Below are positions 32,145 through 39,859 of a stretch of 64,000 nt of DNA, one piece after another. Both the position numbers and the translations under genes were made by a program. The notes under the pieces are model-generated. The model was not told the origin of the DNA and made no database searches. It saw nothing but the letters and a program-made list of their open reading frames with translations. Positions within the stretch are counted from its first letter, which is position 1. Each line of letters begins with the position of its first letter. This stretch comes from Corynebacterium bouchesdurhonense (GTDB taxonomy: Bacteria > Actinomycetota > Actinomycetes > Mycobacteriales > Mycobacteriaceae), in contig NZ_LT546028.1 in the NCBI RefSeq assembly GCF_900078305.2, positions 186,001 to 250,000 of the forward strand. Reading direction: 5' to 3'.

Positions 32145-32866
32145 TGCGCGGGCGCGGCGCGGGCCAGGCTGCGCAGTCGGCGCAGGCGGTGCAGTCGGCG
32201 CAGGCGGTGCCTACGGTGCCACCGGTGCCGCACACCGAGGAGCAGCGCCGGCTGGCCGCCATGGCGGTGTCGCTGCTGCTGCGCTATCCCGAGGCGCGGA
32301 ACTGGGCGCTGTTCGGGGACGTCGAGAAGCAATTGCCCCTCCTTCCGCAACCGGTAGCGGCCGCGCTCGGCGAGTTTCTCAAACGAGCCGCGCAGCTGGG
32401 CCCGCTGGCGCTGCAGGAGCACTACGTGGAGACCTTCGACCAGCGCCGCCGGTGCTCGCTGAACCTGAGCTACTACGCGGTGGGCGATACCCGGCAGCGC
32501 GGTGCGGCGATCCTGGCGTTTCGCCAGCAGCTCGAGGCCCTGGGCGTGGAGGAAACCTCCGAGGAGCTGCCGGACCACCTGTGCGTGGTGCTCGAGGCGC
32601 TCGCGCTTGCCGACGCCGCCGTGCACGACCAAGCGCTCGCCATGGTGGCCAGCCACCGCGACGGCATTGAGGTGCTGCGCAACGCGCTTGCCGGCCTGGA
32701 CTCGCCCTACGAGCGGGTGCTCGCCGCGCTGTGCATGGCGCTGCCCGAGATGGACCCGGAGACCGTGGACCGCTACATCAACCTCATCCGCCAAGGCCCG
32801 CCCGCCGAGATGGTGGGGCTGGACACCACCCCGCTGCCGTTCCCCACGGCTGTGCCCCAATACTGA
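32144..32866 (+). CDS. narJ: Nitrate reductase assembly chaperone NarJ
   Basis: 240 residues. NarJ binds apo-NarG and allows cofactor insertion before membrane docking. The helical TorD/NarJ fold is supported by LAAMAVSLLLRYPEARNWALFGDVEKQL, LQEHYVETFDQRRRCSLNLSYYAVGDTRQRGAAIL and ELPDHLCVVLEALAL. An N-terminal segment of about 25 residues consists of A/Q/V repeats (QSAQAV twice) and is not conserved in the family. The ATG overlaps the narH TGA by one base. Confidence 0.93.
   Translation: MRGRGAGQAAQSAQAVQSAQAVPTVPPVPHTEEQRRLAAMAVSLLLRYPEARNWALFGDVEKQLPLLPQPVAAALGEFLKRAAQLGPLALQEHYVETFDQRRRCSLNLSYYAVGDTRQRGAAILAFRQQLEALGVEETSEELPDHLCVVLEALALADAAVHDQALAMVASHRDGIEVLRNALAGLDSPYERVLAALCMALPEMDPETVDRYINLIRQGPPAEMVGLDTTPLPFPTAVPQY
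32315..32339 (+). repeat. GTCGACAAGC dispersed element, copy 12 (variant)
   Basis: Core GTCGAGAAGC (32321-32330), then AATTGC; arms GGGG (32315-32318) and CCCC (32336-32339). It lies in the 5' part of narJ. Confidence 0.5.
32605..32614 (-). repeat. GTCGACAAGC dispersed element, copy 13 (variant)
   Basis: Minus-strand GTCGGCAAGC inside narJ, encoding A-L-A-D-A on the gene strand. There is no convincing stem, so this copy may be a chance match. Confidence 0.3.
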
Positions 32867-32881
32867 CGAAAGGACAACACA

Positions 32882-33655
32882 ATGACCGGTATCCAAGAGT
32901 TCTTCTGGGTGGCGTTCCCGTGGCTGGCCATCGCCGCGTTTGTCATCGGCATCATTTGGCGCTGGCGCTACGACCAGATGGGGTGGACCACCCACTCGAC
33001 CCAGATCTACGAGTCCAAGCTGCTGCGCCTGTCTTCCCCGCTGTTCCACTGGGGCATGATGTTTGTGATCATCGGCCACATTATGGGCTTGGCCTTTCCC
33101 AAGTCCTGGACCCGCGCGGTGGGCATTAACGACCACGCCTACCACCTGATTGCCACCATCCCCGGCACCATCGCCGGCATCGCGGTGGTGCTGGGCCTGA
33201 TCGGGCTGCTGTACCGCCGCGTGGTCAACCGCTCGGTGTTCCTGTCCACGGCGACGTCGGACAAGATCATGTACATCTTCCTCACCGCGGCGATCCTCTC
33301 CGGCTTCATCGCCACGGTATCCACCCAGGTCTTCGGCGGCGCGGAGGGCTACGACTACCGGGAGACCATCTCCCCGTGGATCCGCCAGCTGCTGATCTTC
33401 AACGCCCACCCGGAGTGGATGGTGGACGTGCCCTGGGAGTTCAAGGTGCACGTGATCGCGGGCTTCACCCTGATTGCCATCTGGCCGTTCACCCGCCTGG
33501 TCCACGCGTTCTCCGTGCCGGTGGGCTATTCCACCCGCCCCTACGTGGTGTACCGCTCCCGCGGCCGCGACGTCACGGGCCGCCGCACCGAGGCGCAGTG
33601 GGAGCCGATCCGCTCCAACACCCGCCAGGTGAAGAAGGAAGGTATCCGCCGGTAG
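32882..33655 (+). CDS. narI: Respiratory nitrate reductase gamma subunit NarI
   Basis: 257 residues, a membrane cytochrome b passing electrons from menaquinol to NarH. There are five helices, including FFWVAFPWLAIAAFVIGIIWRWR and LFHWGMMFVIIGHIMGLAF. Haem-ligand histidines are seen in LFHWG/IGHIMG and in the C-terminal FKVHVIAGFTLIAIWPFTRLVHAFSVP. The ribosome-binding site is GAAAGGAC. Last gene of the nar operon; modA starts 61 bp later. Confidence 0.95.
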   Translation: MTGIQEFFWVAFPWLAIAAFVIGIIWRWRYDQMGWTTHSTQIYESKLLRLSSPLFHWGMMFVIIGHIMGLAFPKSWTRAVGINDHAYHLIATIPGTIAGIAVVLGLIGLLYRRVVNRSVFLSTATSDKIMYIFLTAAILSGFIATVSTQVFGGAEGYDYRETISPWIRQLLIFNAHPEWMVDVPWEFKVHVIAGFTLIAIWPFTRLVHAFSVPVGYSTRPYVVYRSRGRDVTGRRTEAQWEPIRSNTRQVKKEGIRR

Positions 33656-33716
33656 CGCCCGAGCGGCGCGGGCCCGGAGCTCTCAGCCAGCCACTCCGCG
33701 ATGCTAGGTTGAACCC

Positions 33717-34481
33717 ATGCGTATCGCCCGATCCCTCGCGGCGGCCGCCGCGGCCGCCCTCGCCTCCGCGGCGCTCGCCGGGTGCTCCCCGCACGAACCC
33801 ACCACGGACCACGAGGCGACCCCGGACTTCACGGTCTTCGGCGCAGCCTCCACCCGAGTGATCAACGAGGGCTTCCAGGCCCTCTCCCCCAACAACCTCA
33901 CATTTGTCAACGCCGGGTCCACCGACCTGGTGCAGCAGCTTAAAGACGGCGCCGAGGCGGACGTGCTGATCACCGCGGACCGCCGCTCCATGGATGCCGC
34001 CGTGGACGCGGGCGTGGCGCGAGCCCCGCAAGAGGTGGCCTTAAACTCGATGGTCTTGGTGGTGCCCAAGGGCAACCCGGCGGGCATCGAAAGCGTGAAT
34101 GACGTGCAGCGCGAGGGCGTGAACCTGGTGCTGTGCGACGCCCAGGTGCCCTGCGGCGCCACAGCCCAGGACCTGATCCGGGCCAACAACCTTTCGGTGC
34201 AGCCGGTCTCCCTCGAGCACAACGTCACCGACACACTGGGGAAGGTGACCTCGGGCGAGGCGGACGCAGCGTTTGTTTACCGCACCGACGCGCAGGCCGC
34301 GGGCGACGCGGTGGAGACCATTGACATCCCGCACGCAGAGGACTACCGCAACGCCATCATGGCCGCCGTGGTCACCTCTACCGCGCGCGACAGCGACGCC
34401 TCTCAGCTCGTGGCGCTGCTGCGCAGCGCGGAGATGGCCAAGGTGTGGAGCGAGCACGGCTTCACCCCCGCCGAGGGCTAG
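33717..34481 (+). CDS. modA: Molybdate ABC transporter substrate-binding lipoprotein ModA
   Basis: 254 residues. A signal peptide ends in the lipobox LAGC with Cys23 as the predicted lipid anchor. The mature part matches periplasmic oxyanion-binding proteins: FTVFGAASTRVINEGFQAL, FVNAGSTDLVQQLKDGAEADVLITADRRSMD, and the hinge EVALNSMVLVVPKGNP. It captures molybdate for the cofactor genes on either side. The modB part of the next gene begins 21 bp downstream. Confidence 0.93.
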   Translation: MRIARSLAAAAAAALASAALAGCSPHEPTTDHEATPDFTVFGAASTRVINEGFQALSPNNLTFVNAGSTDLVQQLKDGAEADVLITADRRSMDAAVDAGVARAPQEVALNSMVLVVPKGNPAGIESVNDVQREGVNLVLCDAQVPCGATAQDLIRANNLSVQPVSLEHNVTDTLGKVTSGEADAAFVYRTDAQAAGDAVETIDIPHAEDYRNAIMAAVVTSTARDSDASQLVALLRSAEMAKVWSEHGFTPAEG

Positions 34482-34502
34482 CGCCCGCGCCGCCGAAGAA
34501 GC

Positions 34503-36070
34503 ATGCGCCACCGCGATCCCGCACACCACCGCGACACCCACCGCGACACCCACCGCGACACCCTGCGCGCCGCCCGAACCCACGCGCCGCCTGCGGTCGC
34601 GGCGCTGGCCGCGGTGGCGCTGTTCCTCCTCGCCGCCCCCATCATCGCGCTGGGTGCCCGCGTGCCGTGGGGCGAGCTGGGCGCCATCGCCCAAACCCCG
34701 CAGACCCGCGAGCTGCTGCGGGTGACGCTGGCGTCCTCCCTCATCGCCGCCGCCGTGTCGCTGGCGCTGGGCACCCCACTGGCGCTGTGGATGCGCCACG
34801 CCCGCTTCGGCGCCCAGCTGGCCCGCTTGCTGGTGCTACTGCCGTTAGCCATGCCGCCCGTGGTGGCGGGGCTGGCGCTCTCCGCCTTCATCGGCCGCCG
34901 GGGCCTCGCCGCCCCGCTCCTTGACGCCCTGGGATGGCAGTTCGCCTTCGCGTTCCCCGGGGTGGTGGCCGCCCACGTCTTCGTCACCCTGCCCTTTGTG
35001 GTGATCACCCTCGACGCGGCGCTGCGCCAGCTGGACCGGGAGGTGACGGACTCGGCGGCCTCGGTGGGCATCCCGCCCGGCGTGGTGACCAGGCGCGTCG
35101 TGATACCCTCCATCGCCCCCGCACTGGCCACCGCCGCCGGCCTGGCCTTCGCCCGCTCGCTCGGCGAGTTCGGCACCACCCTCACTTTCGCCGGCTCTAT
35201 GCCAGGGGTGACCCGTACCCTGCCGCTCGGTATCTACCTCGAGCGCGAGATCGACCAGCGCGCCGCCTACGGCCTGTCCGCCATCCTGGTGGGGATCGCG
35301 GTCGCGGCCCTTGCCGTGTCGCTCCTGCCGGCCATCGCGGCGCGCCGCCGCCGTCCGCGGCCGAAGCCGCGCGCCACCGGCCCTGTCGACGCCGCGGAGC
35401 TGCGCCGCCTCACCCGCCCCGCCGCGCCCGCGGAGCCGATCCGCATCGGCGAGACGGTGTTTCCCGCCCACGCCACCACGGCGCTGATCGGCCCGAACGG
35501 CGCGGGCAAGTCCACGCTGCTCGGGCGCGTCGCCGGCCGGCTACGTGCCGATGCTCCCGTCGCGCTCGGCGACCGCGTCCTGGACGCCCCTGGCGCCCGC
35601 CCCGTGCCCCCGCACCGCCGCGGGGTGGTGCTGCTCACCCAGAACCCGGGCCTGCCGCCCACCACCACCGCGCTCGGCGCCGTCTCAATGGTGTGCGACA
35701 GCCCCGCGCCGCCGAGCTCCTGCGCGCCGCGGGGCTCAGCCAGCTTTCCGGCGTCCCCGTCACCGCGCTCTCGGGCGGCCAGGCTGCCCAGGTTGCGCTC
35801 GTTCGCGCGCTCGCCGCGCGGCCTAGGGCATTGCTTCTCGACGAACCCCTCGCCCCCCTCGACACCACCTCAGCGCGCCAGTGGCGGGCGCTGCTCGCCG
35901 CGGCCGCGGCGGACCGCACCACCGTGATGATCACGCACAACCGCGAGGACGTGGCCGCCCTGTGCGCCCACACCGCGGTGATGGAGCGCGGCGAGGTGGT
36001 GGCGCTGCGCCCGACCGCCGCGGAGGCAGCCGACCCGAGCACGGCGTTCTCGGCCCACCTTCTGGCCTAG
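34503..36070 (+). pseudogene. ModB-ModC fusion (molybdate permease + ATPase), frameshifted
   Basis: The first ~290 residues are a ModB permease (five or six helices; EAA loop ITLDAALRQLDREVTDSAASVGIPPGV; FARSLGEFGTTLTFAGSMPG). The same frame runs into an ABC domain with Walker A IGPNGAGKSTLLGR and Q-loop LLTQNP, then loses similarity after SMVCD. From about 35699 the -1 frame carries the rest: ALSGGQAAQVALVRALAARPRALLLDEPLAPLDT and MITHNREDVAALC. Adding one C to the CCCC run at 35702-35705 restores one open frame of 522 residues (D-S-P-R-A-A-E-L-L). So this is a fused transporter with a one-base deletion, a slippery expression site or a sequencing error. The ModC N-terminal strands are shortened at the fusion point. 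Confidence 0.8.
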
Positions 36071-36318
36071 CCGCCGGCAAACGGCGGGAGCACGTCGACG
36101 CGGCTGGCGCCGGCCAGCGGGGTGTCGAGGTCGGCGCGGCGGCCGTCCACCAGGAAGGTGCAGCGGGTGAGCACCTCGCCGAGTGTGAGGCCGGTCTGGG
36201 GGGCAGGGTGGCGCAGGGAGGCGTCGGCAAGCAAGAGCCCCAAGGTGGGGTACTCGCCGACCTCCTCCTCGGCGACACCGGCGGCGGCGCGGGCGGCCGC
36301 GAAGTAGTGGATGCGCAT
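36067..36318 (-). CDS. moaD: Molybdopterin synthase small subunit MoaD
   Basis: 83 residues of the ubiquitin-like ThiS/MoaD family, ending in the GG (PPFAGG) that is thiocarboxylated by MoeB and donates sulfur to the pterin. The N-terminus MRIHYFAAARAAAGVAEEEV is typical. A longer open frame upstream is antisense to the second moeA and was rejected. The stop overlaps the modBC end by 4 bp. The ATG is only 18 bp from that of the divergent moeA, so both must share promoter DNA. A dispersed-element copy lies inside. Confidence 0.88.
   Translation of the reverse strand: MRIHYFAAARAAAGVAEEEVGEYPTLGLLLADASLRHPAPQTGLTLGEVLTRCTFLVDGRRADLDTPLAGASRVDVLPPFAGG
36223..36232 (+). repeat. GTCGACAAGC dispersed element, copy 14 (variant)
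   Basis: Core GTCGGCAAGC in the context GGGAGGC-core-AAGAGCCCC, inside moaD. The gene strand reads L-L-L-A-D-A. The arms are only partly complementary. Confidence 0.45.
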
Positions 36319-36336
36319 GTCACTACAGTATCTTCC
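36319..36336. promoter_or_regulatory. Shared divergent promoter of moaD and second moeA
   Basis: An 18-bp gap between two divergent ATGs, containing the near-palindrome CTACAGTA. It reads as a -10-like TACAGT (36324-36329) on the plus strand and TACTGT on the minus strand, each 6-8 bases before its ATG, which points to leaderless mRNAs. No clear -35 boxes are seen. Confidence 0.4.
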
Positions 36337-37509
36337 ATGGCCAGAACTCCCGAAGCCCACCTCGCTGCGGTGCGCGAGCTCGTGCCCGCCCTCCCCGCGG
36401 AGGCCGTGGTGAGCGCCACGCCCATCGACGCGGCGAAGCGGGGCGCGCGACTTGCCGCCGAGGTGCGAGCGGTGCGGGACTCGCCAGCCTTTGACAACTC
36501 GCAGATGGACGGCTACGCGCTCCCGGCCGCCACGGCGGGCACGTACACCACCGGCCCCACCGTGGCGGCGGGCGCGGACCCGGACGCGCTCTACCCGCAC
36601 GGGCTCGCCGGCCTGGCCGCACCGGTGATGACGGGCGCGAAACTGCCGCGCGGCACCGCCGCCGTGGTGGCGGTGGAAACGTGCCAGCCGGGGACCTTCG
36701 TGGCGGACGGCGAGGTGGTGCGCGCCCCCGCGGCCGCGCCAGGGCAGTACATCCGGCGCGCCGGCACCGACATCGCCGCGGGCGAGGTGCTCGCGCCGGC
36801 CGGGGTGCGGGTGACGCCGGCGCTGGTGGGGGCGCTGGCGGCGCAGGGCGTGGAGGCGGTGCCCGTGCACCGGGCCGCGCGCATCCTCGTCGTCACCGGC
36901 GGCGCGGAGATCGGGCGGCCGGGTGCCGCGGCGATCCCGGACTCGAACGGCCCGGCGCTGGAGGCGCTGGCCGCCCGCCACGGCATCGAGGTGGCCGGCC
37001 GGCTGCGCACCGACGACGACCCGGACGCCTTGCGCCGCGCCGCCGCGGAGGCGGTGGAGGTGCTTGCCCCCGACGCGGTGGTGACCTCCGGCGGCATCAG
37101 CCACGGCAAGTTCGAGGTGGTGCGCCAGGCATTCCCGCACGGCTGGTACGGCCACGTGGCGCAGCAGCCGGGCGGGCCGCAGGGGCTGAGTAGCTTCCGC
37201 GGCGTGCCAGTGATCAGCCTGCCTGGCAACCCGGTATCCACGCTGGTGAGCTTCCGCCTCTACGTCGCGCCCGTGCTTGGCCACGCCCCCGCGCCGGTGT
37301 GGGTGCCGCTGGGCGGCGCGGAGCCGGTGGAGGGGTTGGCGGGGCGCGAGCAGTTCCTGCGCGGGCGCGTGGAGGACGGCCTGGCCGTCCCGCTCGGCGG
37401 GGCGGGTTCCCACCTGCTGAGCCAGGGCGCCGGGGCGGACTGCCTCATCCGCGTGCCGGCAGGCGCGCGCCTGCGCCCGGGCGAGCTGGCGCTGGTCTAC
37501 GCCGTGTAG
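36337..37509 (+). CDS. Molybdopterin molybdenumtransferase MoeA (second copy)
   Basis: 390 residues, a shorter paralogue of the MoeA at 22254. Blocks: FDNSQMDGYALPAA, PVMTGAKLPRGTAAVVAVE, VVTGGAEIGRPG, VVTSGGISHGKFEVVRQAF, and VISLPGNPVSTLVSFRLYV. All catalytic regions look intact. Having two MoeA proteins in one cluster suggests a division of labour, for example between MGD and other cofactor forms; this is inference. It is followed by moaB-moaE 22 bp on. Confidence 0.92.
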   Translation: MARTPEAHLAAVRELVPALPAEAVVSATPIDAAKRGARLAAEVRAVRDSPAFDNSQMDGYALPAATAGTYTTGPTVAAGADPDALYPHGLAGLAAPVMTGAKLPRGTAAVVAVETCQPGTFVADGEVVRAPAAAPGQYIRRAGTDIAAGEVLAPAGVRVTPALVGALAAQGVEAVPVHRAARILVVTGGAEIGRPGAAAIPDSNGPALEALAARHGIEVAGRLRTDDDPDALRRAAAEAVEVLAPDAVVTSGGISHGKFEVVRQAFPHGWYGHVAQQPGGPQGLSSFRGVPVISLPGNPVSTLVSFRLYVAPVLGHAPAPVWVPLGGAEPVEGLAGREQFLRGRVEDGLAVPLGGAGSHLLSQGAGADCLIRVPAGARLRPGELALVYAV

Positions 37510-37531
37510 AGCCCTTGTAAGGTGGGCGGGG

Positions 37532-38503
37532 ATGAACACCAGGGAACACACCAAAGAGCACGCAGTAGTCATCGTCGCCTCAACCCGCGCCGCAGCCGGT
37601 GAGTACCGGGACCGCTCCGGCGCCGCAGCCGTGGACTTCCTTCGCGGCCAGGGCTTCGAGGTGCCGGACGCCACGGTGGTGCCAGACGCGGAGATCGGCG
37701 CCGCGGTGCGCGAGGCCCTCGCCGCGGCGCCGGCCGTGTTGCTCACCTCAGGCGGCACCGGGCTCACTGCCGACGACCTCACTGTGGAGACGGTCGCTCC
37801 CCTGCTGGACAAGGAGCTGCCGGGCGTCACGCAGGAGTTCTTCCGCCGCGGGCTGGCCAACACCCCAACCGCCGTGCTCTCGCGCGCAGTGGCGGGGCTC
37901 GCCGGCCGCACCTTTGTCATGACGCTGCCCGGCTCCCCGGGCGGGGTGAAGGACGGGTGCGCGGTGCTCGCGGACGTGTTGCCCCACATCGTCGAGCTCA
38001 CGCGCGGCGCGGGCGATCCGCACCCGGCCGGCGCGCGGCCCGCCCACTCGGACCCCGCCTACGTGGCCGCCCAGACCGGGCAGCTGTTCACTTCCACTGT
38101 CACCGACCGCCCCCTCGAGGAGCTCACCGCCGGCGCCGCCCGCGAGGTGATGACGCACGCCATGGGCGCGCTGGTGCGCTTCGACGGCGTGGTGCGCGAC
38201 CACGACGGCGGCGCGCGCGTCGCCGCCCTGCGCTACGAGGCCCACCCCACCGCCGCCGCCGAGCTGGAGCGCGTGTGCGCCGAGGTTGCCGCCGCGCACC
38301 CGGTGCGCCTCGCCGCCTTCCACCGCACCGGCCCCGTGCCCATCGGCGAGCTGGCCTTCGTGGTGCTCGCCGCCGCCGCCCACCGCGGCGACGCCTTCAC
38401 CGCGTGCCAGCAGGCCGCGGACCGGGTGAAGGCCGAGGTGCCCATTTGGAAGGAGCAGGAGCTGGCTAGCGGCGTCACGCAGTGGGTGGGCATCGATGGA
38501 TAG
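37532..38503 (+). CDS. MoaB/Mog-MoaE fusion protein
   Basis: 323 residues with two complete domains. Residues ~10-160 are MogA/MoaB-like (VVIVASTRAAAGEYRDRSG, LLTSGGTGLTADDLTVE, MTLPGSPGGVKDG), an adenylyltransferase-type fold. Residues ~180-323 are MoaE, the large subunit of molybdopterin synthase (ALVRFDGVVRDHDGG, LRYEAHPTAAAELERV, FHRTGPVPIGELAFVV, DRVKAEVPIWKEQEL with the catalytic Lys region). The fusion joins sulfur insertion and adenylylation of the pterin in one chain. It overlaps moeB by 8 bp. Confidence 0.92.
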   Translation: MNTREHTKEHAVVIVASTRAAAGEYRDRSGAAAVDFLRGQGFEVPDATVVPDAEIGAAVREALAAAPAVLLTSGGTGLTADDLTVETVAPLLDKELPGVTQEFFRRGLANTPTAVLSRAVAGLAGRTFVMTLPGSPGGVKDGCAVLADVLPHIVELTRGAGDPHPAGARPAHSDPAYVAAQTGQLFTSTVTDRPLEELTAGAAREVMTHAMGALVRFDGVVRDHDGGARVAALRYEAHPTAAAELERVCAEVAAAHPVRLAAFHRTGPVPIGELAFVVLAAAAHRGDAFTACQQAADRVKAEVPIWKEQELASGVTQWVGIDG

Positions 38504-39506
38504 GTACGCGCGCCAGGTCACGCTCATCGGCGCCGACGCGCAGGCCCGCATCCGCGGCGCGCGCGTGGGCGTCATCGGCGCCGGCGGGCTCGGCTCGCCG
38601 GCCTTGCTCTACCTCGCCGCGGCGGGGGTTGGGAGCATTGTGCTTGTCGACGACGACCAAGTCTCAACCTCAAACCTCCACCGCCAAGTGATCCACTCCA
38701 GTGCCTCGGTGGGGGTGGACAAGGCCGCCTCAGCGGCGCAGCGCCTGCGCGACCTCAACCCGGAGGTCCAGGTGATCACCCACGCCCGCCGTCTCACCTG
38801 GGACAACGCCCTCGACACCTTCGCCGGGTGCGACGTGATCCTGGACGGCTCGGACAACTTCGACACCCGCCACATCGCCTCCCACGCCGCCGCCCGCCTG
38901 GGCGTGCCGCACGTGTGGGCCTCCATCCTGGGCTTCGAGGCGCAGATGTCGGTGTTCTGGGCCGGCCGCGGGCCCGTCTACGAGGACATCTTCCCCGCCC
39001 CGCCTCCGCCCGGGTCGGTGCCGTCCTGCGCCCAGGCCGGCGTGCTGGGCCCCCTGGTGGGCGTGGTGGGCTCCGCCATGGCCATGGAGGCGCTGAAGAT
39101 CATCACCGGTCTCGGCGAGCCCATGGTTGGCCGCCTCGGCTACTACGACTCGCTGGCCGGCACCTGGGAGTACGTGCCGGTGGCGGCGGACAGCGAGGTC
39201 CTCGCCAGCGTCCTGCGGGCGGAGCCCCCGCGCGGGCCCGCGGAAGTCACCGAGGTGGCGCCTGGCGCGCTGGTGCTCGACGTTCGCGAGCCCGAGGAGT
39301 ACGCCGACTTCCACCTGCCGGGTTCCATCAACGTCCCCCTCGGCGAGATCCTCGCCGGCGCCACCCCGCCCGAGCTGGAGAACGGCGCCGTGGTGGTGTG
39401 CGCCGGGGGCGTGCGTTCCGCCCAGGCGGTGGCGGCGCTCGAGGCCCGCGGCGTGGCGGGCCTGGCCAGCCTGCGCGGCGGCCTCAACCGCCTGCGGGGC
39501 CTGTAG
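38496..39506 (+). CDS. moeB: Molybdopterin-synthase adenylyltransferase with C-terminal rhodanese domain (MoeB/MoeZ type)
   Basis: 336 residues. The N-terminal E1-like domain has the ATP-binding motif GVIGAGGLGSPALLYLAAAGVGSIVLVDDDQV, the LHRQ Arg finger and a catalytic Cys in PSCAQAGVLG; it activates the MoaD C-terminus. The two CXXC zinc pairs of E. coli MoeB are absent. The C-terminal rhodanese domain (ALVLDVREPEEYADFHLPGSINVPL...VVVCAGGVRSAQ, Cys302) can supply persulfide sulfur, so activation and sulfuration are joined as in MoeZ. A dispersed-element copy encodes the conserved L-V-D-D segment. Confidence 0.93.
   Translation: MDRYARQVTLIGADAQARIRGARVGVIGAGGLGSPALLYLAAAGVGSIVLVDDDQVSTSNLHRQVIHSSASVGVDKAASAAQRLRDLNPEVQVITHARRLTWDNALDTFAGCDVILDGSDNFDTRHIASHAAARLGVPHVWASILGFEAQMSVFWAGRGPVYEDIFPAPPPPGSVPSCAQAGVLGPLVGVVGSAMAMEALKIITGLGEPMVGRLGYYDSLAGTWEYVPVAADSEVLASVLRAEPPRGPAEVTEVAPGALVLDVREPEEYADFHLPGSINVPLGEILAGATPPELENGAVVVCAGGVRSAQAVAALEARGVAGLASLRGGLNRLRGL
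38642..38651 (-). repeat. GTCGACAAGC dispersed element, copy 15
   Basis: Exact minus-strand core, followed on that strand by ACAATGC as in copies 2, 16 and 17. It coincides with the conserved V-L-V-D-D motif of moeB, so coding constraint may explain part of the match; CTT for Leu is unusual here. Confidence 0.5.
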
Positions 39507-39563
39507 CCCCGTCCCGCCAGCTAGCCTGCCCTGCCCCGCCCCGCGCCCCCCGCGTGACCCATA

Positions 39564-39582
39564 CGTCAGATGTGTATAAGAG
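39564..39582 (+). other. Nextera transposon adapter sequence (artefact)
   Basis: CGTCAGATGTGTATAAGAG is 19 of 19 bases identical to part of the Illumina Nextera read-1 adapter, and is followed by about 58 bases of C and G only. This is not biological sequence. The true DNA between 39.55 and 39.65 kb is unknown. Confidence 0.9.
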
Positions 39583-39668
39583 CCCGCCCCCGCCCCCGCC
39601 CCCCCGCCCCCGCCCCCCGCCCCCCCCCCCCCCCCCCCCCTGCCCCGCCCCGCTCGACGACGCCGCGA

Positions 39669-39699
39669 GTTGTCTGCTAGCAGCCCGCTAGCAGACAAC
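39669..39699. repeat. Perfect inverted repeat, 13-bp arms
   Basis: GTTGTCTGCTAGC (39669-39681), loop AGCCC, and its exact complement (39687-39699). It could form a strong hairpin between convergent genes. No U tract follows on either strand. Confidence 0.75.
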
Positions 39700-39755
39700 G
39701 CATAATCCGTCGTTATGTCAAGCTGCGACCTGGGGAAACGCCGGGCTCGCCTCAC

Positions 39756-39807
39756 TGTCTGCTAGCACGCCACGGCGGGCACTAGCAGACACGGCCCGTG
39801 CTAGCAC
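39756..39807. repeat. Second TGTCTGCTAG inverted repeat and GTGCTAGCAC palindrome
   Basis: TGTCTGCTAG (39756-39765) pairs with CTAGCAGACA (39782-39791), followed by the palindrome GTGCTAGCAC (39798-39807). It shares its half-site with the hairpin at 39669, giving at least five CTAGCA/TGCTAG half-sites in 140 bp, possibly a protein-binding array or repeated terminator. Confidence 0.6.
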
Positions 39808-39859
39808 ACAATCGCCATGAGGGCGCGCAGCGCTCGCAGCTGCGCTCGGCTCCCAGCTG

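Larger units (their letters stand above)
39507..39859. other. Convergent intergenic region: adapter remnant, C/G-only tract, inverted repeats
   Basis: About 350 bp between the ends of moeB and thrB with no gene. It holds an Illumina Nextera adapter match (39564-39582), a C-rich tract with only G interruptions (to about 39641), and several inverted repeats built on TGTCTGCTAGC. The first part is probably an assembly artefact. Confidence 0.8.

Noticed and set aside
36319..38001. N-terminal extension of moaD to 644 residues
   Set aside because: Only the last 83 residues match a family; the rest is antisense to moeA and moaB-moaE.
38642..38651. Element copy in moeB as independent evidence of selection
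   Set aside because: The V-L-V-D-D motif is conserved in E1-like proteins, so coding constraint could create the match; kept in the list but not weighted.
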